A stretch of DNA of 64,000 nucleotides from NCBI RefSeq assembly GCF_036669915.1, contig NC_089321.1, forward strand, positions 2,771,316 to 2,835,315, in the 5' to 3' direction. Under the pieces are notes generated by a model. The model was not told where the DNA came from. It searched no databases and saw only the letters and a list, made by a program, of their open reading frames with translations. Position 1 is the first letter of the stretch; every line of letters begins with the position of its first letter. This DNA comes from Pocillopora verrucosa (taxonomy: Eukaryota; Cnidaria; Anthozoa; Scleractinia; Pocilloporidae). The position numbers and the translations under genes are program-made. This document shows positions 12,101 to 20,065 of this stretch, one piece after another.

Positions 12101-14326
12101 TAATTGATTATTCTTCTTTCACTCTATCTAGAACGGTTGCACACTGATGTTGTCCTCAGCATCTAAGTTTCATTTAAAACGAGATAAACAAACACACCGC
12201 CCATCAGTCTGGATCTCGCTGATCTGCGCGGCGCAAGACTCTACAATTTTTACGTAACCAACTGAGAAAAGGTCATATCAACATATCAAACCTTGATCCG
12301 ACCGGATAAAATCTGATAGATGTGAAGATAGAAAATAACTTTACAAATTCCTTTAAAACTTTAAATTCTTATAACAAATGGCTATACCACAATCAATCAA
12401 AGGTAAAGTTAAAAAAAAATAATAGAAAACAATACGATAGGATTTTTCTTGACACCATCGCAAAAATGCGAATGCAATTTAATTAAATTAGCTTTAAGTT
12501 TTTTCCAAAATTCATTGGTAAGTTGATGGTAAATTTCTTCATTAAAATTTATATTTCAATTTCAAAATTGAACTTCAATGGCGTAACATTACAAAGAATA
12601 AAACCAAGGTCTGAAGAACATCGCATGATAACGAAGTGATGAATTTGCAGTCGTAACCAGTTAGAAAAATCCAGCGCAACCAGAAAATATGAGTGTTACC
12701 GGGAGCGATCAAATTGGCTGAGAACCTGTTTAAGGTAGCAATGCATGATGTTTACTGATTCTTCCGCTACTGAATGCCACGGGATGAGTTTAGCCACTCA
12801 ACCCACTATTTCCCTTCGCAAAACAGGCATCTAAAGACAATTCACATGTCAATCGTAACAGAGGGGGCTCCAGAATATCAAACACATGGCCACAATACGC
12901 AATTTCCACCTCTTACGTAAAATCACATTAGTGTGTTTAGTGGGTGGTTTCAGGTTTGCACAGTTCTCATTCGATCTGTACGGTATACGCGAACATATTG
13001 CGATAAGAATTTTTGACCGAGCCCAACACGAAATAATATTGTTTCTTGCCCGTCTGCTGCCACCAGATATATCTTTCCGGGTTAAGTTAAACTCGATATT
13101 GAACAAGTGGACAAGAGCAAGAGAAAAATCGAAAAAAAGGCAAGTGGCATGTGGCAAGTGGCAAGTGGTGGCCAGCAGTCTTAGTTGTGTGACACTCGCT
13201 CGCAGTGGGAAGGGGTCAGAGCCCACCTATGTACATGAATACACATGGTTTCGTAACTGAAAAAACGCTGATATCAGTTTTTCTAATCATATATAAAAAA
13301 GGTCAATATTAGAGACTCCATTTATGACTTGGGCTTGAGTCGATACTCTAGTGTAAAGGTTTTAAATCATCTCTATATGCTCAAACCTGAGAACGAAAAC
13401 GAGACAGCTAGATCGAATCTAAACATTAAATGTTGTGCAGTTATTATTTTCAAGATGATCAGCTATTGAAAATGTCTATTTCGGTTTAATCAGTGGAGAG
13501 CTTTACTCTTGCACTGTCAACAGCAAATGGAAGGAGCTTGCAGATAGCTGTTGTAACGAGTAGATGATGATCTAAAGAATGAGTAGAATTTGCGGTCTAT
13601 ATGATAGCCATCGATGCGAGGTGCCACGTTCTTTATTATAGCTCATGTTTGAGATAAGAATGAGATAAAGCCTCTTTTAACGTTGGTGAGTTTACATTAT
13701 GGCAGTTTGTAGTCCTCTTTTCTAATACCCAAATCGGTTCTAAGGATGGTGCATGGCTTGAAAACAAGTAAAAAAGGTGGTGCAAAAACAGATTAAACAG
13801 CAATTAACTGCTGAGTTTTCATCAATGTCTGGATTTGCGTTATGTCGTTCACGAGAGGTCAAAGGAGCACGGATTCGAAGAAAATATGCCACGGGAGCGG
13901 CAGCGCTCGAGAAAAAGCAGTGAGTGGTATCTTTATAATGCTGTAATTTAAGGTATGCTGAAAAAAAGGCCTTAAATTCTTTGGTTTAATCTCGCTTAGG
14001 CGACACCAAACTTCTGTTGTTAAAGATAAAGCGAATGACTAATTTTTAAATGAAGTAACCTTGACACAGTGCTTCTTACACATGTGTTTGGCAAAAGCCG
14101 CGGAATAGAAATCGAAGATCCTCGTTTCAGAATGAACTATGCCTGAGAAACAACAAGAGTCGACTTATCAATCGCCTAATAAGCATCTGTGTTGCGATTT
14201 AGCGTTTCACGGATCAACGATAAAGCAGGAACGACATTAGTAAAATGTTTCTTCGGTTTCCTTACCTTCGTTCGCTGTAATTAACAGAAGGCCTCCAACC
14301 AACAGCTGATAGCACAGAAAGTTCAT
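1..14326 (-). CDS. C-type lectin / EGF-repeat secreted or membrane protein, 5' part (3' end off window)
   Basis: Spliced gene on the minus strand. Exons read by eye, all joining in phase 1: signal peptide 14326-14266 (MNFLCYQLLVGGLLL..., about 20 residues, donor gtaagg); short linker 9106-9050 (19 codons, good acceptor ttcttctctcag); C-type lectin domain 8146-7766 (127 codons); EGF 4900-4778 (41 codons, starts DITEC); EGF 322-200 (41 codons, starts DQDEC). The lectin domain shows SCPQGW at its start, a central WIGL, and a C-terminal WEVRDCEERQSFICE, so four disulfide cysteines are recognisable. The EPN or QPD sugar motif is replaced by EPK, and WND by WEV, so sugar binding is doubtful. Both EGF units have the calcium-binding D-x-x-E-C start and CxNxxGSFxCxC core. 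Introns are long (5.2 kb after the signal exon). The layout matches the plus-strand gene at 49-55 kb, suggesting a type I membrane protein whose tail lies outside the window. The EGF-like exon at 3325-3223 is damaged and described separately. Confidence 0.85.
200..322 (-). CDS. EGF-like exon of the minus-strand lectin gene
   Basis: A 123-base exon, phase 1 to phase 1, flanked by acceptor cttctttgtag and donor gtattg. It encodes one calcium-binding EGF module: DQDEC start, six cysteines, and the hydroxylation/core pattern CINTEGSFYCEC, ending GSTCE. It is the most 3' exon of this gene visible here. Plus-strand reading frames over the same bases are antisense shadows. Confidence 0.85.
323..3222. 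other. Intron of lectin gene, with diverged tandem duplication near 2690-2912
   Basis: No convincing exon is seen. The stretch is AT-rich. Around 2690-2912 a segment of about 127 bases occurs twice in tandem, recognisable by taagaaagtac(g/a)actgattcg at about 2710 and 2838 and by a downstream ttttcc...tcctcca motif. The units are clearly diverged and probably derive from an old repeat. Confidence 0.45.
3223..3325 (-). pseudogene. Decayed EGF-like exon (frameshifted, 20 bases short)
   Basis: A strong acceptor (ttctttttcttctcatcctcag) is followed by codons for DVNEC, the standard start of a calcium-binding EGF module. The end of the same stretch, read in another frame, gives GTFSYICKEGYHGVSKTCQ and then a donor gtatac, the standard end of such a module. 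The exon is 103 bases long, against 123 for the intact EGF exons of this gene, so it is not a multiple of three and its two halves are in different frames; the middle cysteines are missing. Including it would shift the downstream frame, so it is probably skipped or dead. It sits between two intact EGF exons (4900-4778 and 322-200). Confidence 0.6.
3907..4404 (-). other. Unrecognised open reading frame, 165 codons
   Basis: A stop-free stretch of 165 codons inside the intron between the EGF exons. It is rich in Lys and Arg and contains a few cysteines (CSCLACVYRVMDAGG). I recognise no family, see no splice signals in phase with the surrounding gene, and find no flanking repeat structure. It could be a decayed transposon fragment or a chance frame; it is listed because of its length in AT-rich DNA. 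Confidence 0.2.
4778..4900 (-). CDS. EGF-like exon following the lectin domain
   Basis: A 123-base, phase 1-1 exon encoding DITEC...CHGNSSCVNVPGSF...CHCQEGFAGRGKHCE: six cysteines, a calcium-binding start and a consensus NxxGSFxC. Acceptor ccttttgcag, donor gttaga. Joined to the lectin exon at 8146-7766 it gives ...FICER-DITEC, the same junction layout as the plus-strand paralogue (...ICVK-DANEC). Confidence 0.85.
5442..5921 (-). other. Cysteine-bearing reading frame interrupted by one TGA
   Basis: Reading minus-strand, 5921 to 5613 is open and Ser/Thr/Glu-rich, ends in TGA (5615-5613), then continues in the same frame through a cysteine-rich segment (NTCSKGF, NGKCMLVDSATCCACNQG) to a stop near 5442. 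A possible donor (gtatgt) lies at 5469. The second half resembles a disulfide module, but I cannot name it, and no acceptor in phase with the lectin exon is visible. It may be an abandoned exon of the lectin gene, the 3' exon of an alternative transcript, or a chance frame. Confidence 0.25.
7766..8146 (-). CDS. C-type lectin domain exon
   Basis: One 381-base exon, phase 1-1, carries the complete domain: SCPQGWIGHKGSCY at the N-terminus, helix region with TWQEANGTC, WIGLKRN in the middle, and SWEVRDCEERQSFIC at the end. Acceptor ttttttcag, donor gtgaga. A single-exon domain with symmetric phases is easily shuffled, which fits the modular architecture of the gene. Confidence 0.9.
8523..8735. 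mobile_element. TTAA-type MITE copy (degraded)
   Basis: Starts with TTAA then accctttgactcccag and ends with gatcttaggagttaaagggttc, so the termini are inverted copies of each other. It belongs to the same family as copies at 9958, 23497, 23937 and 46524. It lies in the lectin-gene intron. Confidence 0.6.
9050..9106 (-). CDS. Short linker exon of the lectin gene
   Basis: A 57-base phase 1-1 exon between the signal-peptide exon and the lectin exon, encoding GQTTAPRKARQLDEFFDIP. Acceptor catattttcttctctcag is strong; donor gttata is weak. It keeps the reading frame in both directions, which supports it, but so short an exon needs transcript confirmation. Confidence 0.55.
9958..10169. mobile_element. 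TTAA-type MITE copy with both ends intact
   Basis: Flanked on both sides by TTAA (9958-9961 and 10166-10169). The left end reads ccctttagctcccatgagtg, and the right end reverse-complemented reads ctctttaactcccaagatc. TTAA targets and CCC-starting ends are typical of piggyBac-like elements, so this is probably a non-autonomous derivative. A shorter related fragment follows at about 10233-10322. Confidence 0.65.
10323..14265. other. Remainder of first intron of the lectin gene
   Basis: About 4 kb with no supported exon. It holds a short GGCAAGTG-type microsatellite near 13139-13170 and overlapping open frames on both strands at 12849-13260 that look like chance frames around that repeat. Confidence 0.4.
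14266..14326 (-). CDS. Signal-peptide exon (start) of the lectin gene
   Basis: ATG at 14326-14324 opens MNFLCYQLLVGGLLLITANE: a short polar start, a hydrophobic core and small residues before cleavage, a typical secretory signal. The exon ends in phase 1 at a good gtaagg donor. The plus-strand paralogue begins with a comparable signal exon ending in the same phase. Confidence 0.75.
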
Positions 14327-14745
14327 TCCGTACCAGCGAGAAACTCGCAAGAGGCGACTTTGTCCACTCCTATCGAAGGAATATCGCAAAAACAAGAAGC
14401 ATTAGTCTCTAAATGCTTCCAAAAATTAACATTTGAATCACTAAATGGTTTATGTTTCAGCCATAGTTGATGTTTACACTTACTAGAATGTCAATCTTCT
14501 CTCGCGTTGAGAGCGGTAAAAGAAATTTAAACACGTTTCGAGTTGCAGATACCTCCAGGGGGTCAGCATGAGTAACGCATTAATTTTCAAGGTTGATCCT
14601 TATCCGGTTTCTCTCAACGAGTTCTAAACAATGACCTTGAGTCACTAAGTAGAATATACAATTCTAGATGTAGTGTGAAATTCTCATCATGTAAAAAATA
14701 ACAAAGTTCAGCATTGTTTACTTCTAATTTCCTCCAGACTTATTT

Positions 14746-15174
14746 TTGAGCCAAGTTATCAACAGTTTAATTTCATCCAGACACTTTGCCTGCCTTGAGA
14801 TCTTTATTCCAGTGATGAAAGAGATATACTACTTTTCCATGTTTGATAGGCCCAAGAAATTTAGTGGAGTCACCAAGGAATATTGGGAAGAAATTCCTCA
14901 GGAGATATTGCTCGTGATGAAATGGAGTATTGATTATTTTTGTGATCCGGTTTATATGCTATTTATCGAACAGAGGTCAGCGAGAAAAAATTCAAATATG
15001 GTGGGGAGTGTCCGTTACGTAAGCAATATCATGTTTGTCAATACCTCTTTGTCATTAGCGGATTGCAGCCACATAAACTCGTATCGGTTTTCAAAACATA
15101 TCTTGAACGATCTGTGCACCAAACTAACAAATTTAATTCCAATTGAAAGTAAGTCCTTCACAACTAATCGCTAA
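14746..15174 (+). other. Unrecognised open frame, intergenic
   Basis: A stop-free run of 142 codons, the first ATG being near 14815. The product would be Ser- and aromatic-rich, with no signal peptide, membrane segment or motif that I recognise. It is not obviously spliced to anything. A chance frame or a taxon-restricted gene are both possible. Confidence 0.2.
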
Positions 15175-15479
15175 ACGGTATATACGCTGTAGAAAGGCAT
15201 ATTTTCATCCATATTCAGACATTTCTTTTGGCCTACAACCAGCATAGAAAAATATTTTCCGGTAACGACTTGCCACCTTTCACTTCCGGAAATTTCCAAA
15301 TATTCGGCAGGTATCATGAAGGGGTTACTCAGCACCCAATCAACCCCTTTTTAATTTTATCATAGTTCGTTTTCTGTCTGATTGTGCAATCTATTGGCCA
15401 CTTGGGATAACATAAATTCATTGTAAATGTGCATGTCTAGACATGGTTTGATGCTACTCTGGTTTACAGATTTAATGAA

Positions 15480-15760
15480 TATGACCGAAGAAGTGACAAT
15501 TCATAGACCTAACGTTTCGACACTCCTGTCTAGTGCCTTCATCAGGGGTGATCTAAACGCTGCAACAAGAGGTCCTTTTATATGATCACTAATTAGCGGC
15601 CTTTTTTCTGACGAGGCGTAAATAGGCGTCAGGAAGCAAACCGCCATGTCTGATCGTCCACATGGTTGCCGTGTGAACTTTAATATATGTCCATGTCTAC
15701 TTTGAAGTCGACTAACTATTGGAGGCTCCTGTTAATTGGTGCGAAGATCAGACTAATTAA
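15480..15760 (-). mobile_element. Penelope-like retroelement terminal fragment with hammerhead-like core
   Basis: Read on the minus strand, positions 15545-15539 give CUGAUGA, followed by GGCACU, a 7-base loop and AGUGUC (a 6-bp stem), then GAAA at 15518-15515 and CGUUAG. This is the core layout of a hammerhead ribozyme (CUGANGA, stem II, GAAA). Hammerhead motifs are known in the terminal repeats of Penelope-like elements. One unpaired A lies between CUGAUGA and the stem. Stems I and III were not established by eye. Confidence 0.5.
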
Positions 15761-15772
15761 ATTTTTGAAACC

Positions 15773-15791
15773 TTTTTTTTTTTTTTTTTTT
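15773..15791 (+). repeat. Poly-T run
   Basis: Nineteen T residues directly beside the Penelope-like fragment. On the minus strand this is a poly-A, possibly a retroposon tail. Confidence 0.8.
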
Positions 15792-16499
15792 AGAATGGCA
15801 TCCCCGTCCCTTTCCGGTTTCAGCTGAAGGAACCCAGGGAGAATTGGCGGGAAAACGCCAAAAAAGGGATCTTATTCATTTCTAGCTTGAGAAAACAGTC
15901 TTTCGTGTCAAGTTTTGTCTCCTTCGCTGAGAAAACATACAGCCGAAAATGGCGCAAGTTACCTAATTGCAATCCATCCTGGTTTGACTTCCTGCAGAAA
16001 TAACTCTTAGAGCGACTAAAGTGACCTCTCAAGTCTTTCCTGTGTAACATACAAATTACGTTACATCTATTCACCAACCATGCCGTTCCAGCACATGACC
16101 TTTCTTTTTCTCCAACGAAAATCTAATGGTAAGCTGTTCTGTAGTCTGATATTGCCTATGAGCGATCGCTTGGACCGGGTTTTGATTATTTTAAAAAGTA
16201 ATTAATCTCTATCAATAAGAGTGCGCTGGTGAACTCTAGTATCACTTGTAAGGTGAATGGATTGACAATGCACCGATTCTAAAAAGTAGTCCAGTGAGAA
16301 TTAACTGGTTGTACTGTACTTCACGTTATCATTGTTCTCCAAAATTTGCGCCATTCTCTCAGTTTTTCATGTTCCACACTAAAGTTTCAAATCATGACTT
16401 GGTCAGCGGCGGTCACATTTTTTATGTATTTTTCTGATTCCCTTAAATTTGTTCCTATCATTTTTTCACCTGCTTTGTCTTTGCGACACATAATCGCCA

Positions 16500-16640
16500 A
16501 AGCGTTCTGAAGCTATCTACTCCTTAGACAAGGATGTTTTCCGTCTTGTCACGAAGAAAAAATTCTGAGTCTCCACGAGGAATCGAACCTCAGACCTTCA
16601 TATTCCGCGTTTCGATTAAAAAAAAAATTGCCATCTCTCT
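16500..16640 (-). mobile_element. tRNA-derived SINE fragment
   Basis: On the minus strand the sequence contains GAGGTTCGATTCCTC, a perfect T-arm (4-bp stem, 7-base loop) that includes a pol III B-box, preceded by a tRNA-like stretch and followed by CTCAGAATTTTTTC. There is no intact tRNA 5' half or anticodon arm, so it is not a tRNA gene. It most resembles the head of a tRNA-derived SINE. Confidence 0.5.
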
Positions 16641-16936
16641 TATTCTATTTATCTACTCCTTGTCTGAAAATTAAAAAAAAAAAACCAAGAAACGCGTGTG
16701 TAGCTTGTTGAGGTTCATGGAAAGTCCTTGTTTGCTAGGGTTGTGTAAGAAACGTGTTTTCTATGACTGTTTTTAATTGTTTTCGAATGCGTTCTACCAG
16801 AAAGAGCTGCTGAAATAATTCCCTGATCTTCAGTATTATCACCGATTTCAAAGGACAGAAAGAGTCCACAGGCTGTGGGATTTGGTATCCCGGCTGAAAG
16901 ATTGCGATAAATCGTGGGCGCAATAATAAGATCACG

Positions 16937-16975
16937 AAGGAGCATCTACACCTGTCACAGGTGTAGATGCTCCTT
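16937..16975. repeat. Perfect 19-bp palindrome, 1-base spacer
   Basis: The arm aaggagcatctacacctgt is followed by one c and its exact reverse complement. It would form a near loop-free hairpin or cruciform. No flanking element was recognised. Confidence 0.9.
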
Positions 16976-18270
16976 GACAGACCTCCTTGAATTCAGCAAC
17001 AAAAGCGAGACGTTTCTCTTTAAATAAATACCTTTAAAATTAGCCTCCTGGAGACTACAAAGATGTTTTGTAAAGGCCCAGACAGAAATGCGTAACTTGC
17101 TTCTTTACGTTGGAAACTAAATTATTTATCTAAAAAAAAATAAGTGATTAGTAACAGAGATGGAACAAAAACAAAATTCTGAATTATTAACCTCGCAAGT
17201 TTTCTGAACACAAGAGATCGTAAAGCCATCGTTGCCAGGTGAAAAGAGACAGTCTTGATCTTTGAACCAAAAACAGTCTCGTCTGTCATCACGAAAGGTT
17301 TAGATTTGACCTTTTAGACAAAAACGCTTTATATATGTAAGATTAATCTGCTAAACAAGACAGATGTTTGCAAAATCGTAAGACATAAACATTTTTCCAT
17401 TGACATTTTCGTGGCATTAAACCGTGAGTAGTTCATACAACGATTAGGGACCTGTAAAATTAAACTCAGGTACATGTATCTCGAATTTTCCTGCCATTTT
17501 GTCTTATAAAAACTTTAACCTGTGACACTAAGCGAACAAGGCCTCTTGCGCCCTTTACATCAGCAGGAAGCTGATGCTGTACATGCTGTACGCCGTCTGT
17601 AAAATAACTTGCAATAACTACAATATGACACACAAACTGAAAAGTAAATTTTTTCTCCTAGCACAAAAAATAACGATTAAAGTATCCATTCAGCTCAGAT
17701 ATGTACTGTGGATTTTTTGGGCGGCAACCGAATGAAAGACATCTAAAATCTACTAGGTATGGAGGATGACCTTATTTTGTTTTCAAACTGTTCATCTAAC
17801 AGGTCTCACCTCCGTCAGTTTAGCAAAATTGGGCTTACTTTTTTTCAGCCTTGATACCACCCGATTCAGATCAGAAGATGATTCCTTTAGCAGCTTGCCG
17901 TCTTGTGCACTTTTTTACACTCAGCTGAGTGCAAGGAATTCGAAGGTACAAACAGAAAAATAGCAGCCTCTCATGAATTATCAAGTGATCTCAATTCGAT
18001 TGGGAATACTGAAGTAGACATGAAACCGTCTTTTATGCCAAGGGGGAGAACCATTCAGATATCTGCGAATCGTAGCCAGGAATATGTTTAAGGAAATCCA
18101 GGATTGAATTGTTTTGTTTTCAATTCGCCGCAGAGGCTTTGTAACTGGTTTAAAAACAATCTTGCACTGCTTCAAGAAATCAATCAAGCGCAAAACCAAA
18201 ACCAACCCCCGTCTTTTTCCGGCTCGCGTTTTCCCGCGCTTCAGGCAGTGTGCTTGCTGCATGTTACTTT

Positions 18271-19111
18271 GAGGGGGACATGGGGGTTTGCGGTGTTGCG
18301 GTGTTGACTCTTTTTTTGATGCGGTATTGTGGTGAAGAACAATTGGTATCGCGGTGTTGCGATGATCTCAAAGCTTACGGTTTACGATGTTTGTAGCTTC
18401 AAACCGACGGTGTTCGGTGAAATAAACCATTTCTGGTGTTGCAGTTTATCCTTCAACGACGACCATGGCAAAGCATGGCACTCTCCCTGAGTTTATATGC
18501 CAACCACAGTTATTACTAAACCAATGAATGACAGCGGACCACCCAGTTCTTTATAAGATGAAGCACAACTAGTCGACATCATCGTAGACCACATAGATAG
18601 ACAAACGATAAACTTAGCTGCTATAGTGTTAGTCCCCACGATGACTAACTGTATAAAATTCTTTATGAAATAGAAAATGGATTTGAAACAAAAAAAACTA
18701 GACAAAGGAAGTCGTGAGATCAAAGGAAGCAAACTGTGAACTTCACTTTTTGCGGGAATATGTTATAACTTCAAAGGACGGAAGACTGACCCAACGGAAA
18801 CACTGTCGTATCACTTGGCAACAGTAACTTCTTTGGCTCATCTTAGTGTCGCCTACACTTCATTCATAATCAAGTGTAGGCGACAGCAAGGAATTTTACA
18901 TGCGTAGAAGGCGGTAGGATTGTCTTGTGATGTGTTTCTTGTGTTTGAAAAGTAGAAGTAACGGTAATTACGTTTTTTTAAAAAAAAAAAAAACATTTAG
19001 ACCAAGTAAATCTTGCGGTGTCGGCGTGTTGATAATATTTCTTGTGGTGATGCGGTGTTTGTTCTATTTTGTTGCGGTGTTGCGGTATTCAGAACCCCCC
19101 ATGTCCCCCTC
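18271..19111. mobile_element. Non-autonomous DNA transposon with TIRs and target-site duplication
   Basis: Perfect 16-bp terminal inverted repeats, gagggggacatggggg at 18271-18286 and its reverse complement at 19096-19111. TACTTT occurs immediately outside both ends (18265-18270 and 19112-19117), a 6-bp target-site duplication. Subterminal GCGGTGTTGCGGT-type motifs occur inside both ends. A 14-bp-arm hairpin sits at 18847-18885. No transposase frame is seen, so it must move in trans. Confidence 0.75.
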
Positions 19112-19268
19112 TACTTTGAATTCTCACTGGCTACCTCCAACGTTTTCCTTAATTGTGATTGGCTCTTGTTATTACTCTGATGTTGCTTCTATAGTGCTCG
19201 ATAGAAAAGCGCTCTAAAACGACCTGGTCTTGTCCAAAACTCTACAAGTTCAAGAACATCTCCTCCTT

Positions 19269-19287
19269 CCCCCCCCCCCCCCCCCCC
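19269..19287 (+). repeat. Poly-C run
   Basis: Nineteen consecutive C residues (19269-19287). Its length in the assembly may be unreliable. Confidence 0.8.
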
Positions 19288-19455
19288 ATTAATTGTATTG
19301 AAACCATTAATCCGCAAATACTCATGGTTTCCGTTACAGGGTTTAGAAAGCCGTGACTTAACAACTACAACTTAAATTGGACTGAAGCAAATATTTCACA
19401 AGTAACAATAAAACAAGGTGCTTAATTTTGCGGGCACTCCTCGATATTCATAACA

Positions 19456-19611
19456 CAGGGGCCGCGCAGCAAGTTTTCGAGTGGGGGGGCTAAAGAGGAA
19501 TGCGTGAAGGAAAATTTTTTTGTTAAATTATTTTTTGTTTAATTTATTTTTATTCTTGCAAAAAAGTGGGGGGCTAAAGTCCCCCCAGCCCCTCCCTCTG
19601 CGCGGTCCCTG
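19456..19611. mobile_element. Small MITE (156 bp), CAGGG-type ends
   Basis: The left end caggggccgcgcag and the reverse complement of the right end cagggaccgcgcag match at 13 of 14 bases. TAACA occurs just outside both ends. The interior is T-rich with a gggggctaaag motif and its inverse. CAGGG ends are common among hAT-like elements, but the superfamily is not proven. Confidence 0.6.
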
Positions 19612-20065
19612 TAACAGTTTACTGCATTATGGTATTTCATAATGCTAGACTCACAGTCCCCCTTCACATAACTTAAGGGAATAATGGATTCAAAAGTGTT
19701 TTGTAGACCCATCTTGAGTTGTATTGTTTTGGTGTCTATAAAATCATGAATACTAATCGTGTCCCGGTGATAAATATTTTTGAAGATAGTGAATCATTCT
19801 TACATAAGAATGATATAACTGTAATCATTTGACTTTTCACAGACAATTTCCTTTACATTGCACCAAAATAAATACCACTGGAAGTATTTAGAGGCCTTTC
19901 ATGAATCAAAATTCTATGAAACCTTGGTTTCCCGAGGGACGCGTCAGACATGCATCACTGCGGACCGAGGGCCCAAAATTTGCAAGTTCCAGAAGGCCAG
20001 TCGGTATTCAAGCGTCACTTCGTTTTATTTCATGGAGATGTGAACGCAACTTCGAGCGTTTCAAC

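Noticed and set aside
12849..13260. Overlapping open frames of about 125 codons on both strands
   Set aside because: They run over a GGCAAGTG microsatellite and have no family features or splice context.
16560..16600. Possible tRNA gene
   Set aside because: Only a T-arm and B-box are present; the D-arm, anticodon arm and acceptor stem are missing. A SINE fragment is the better reading.
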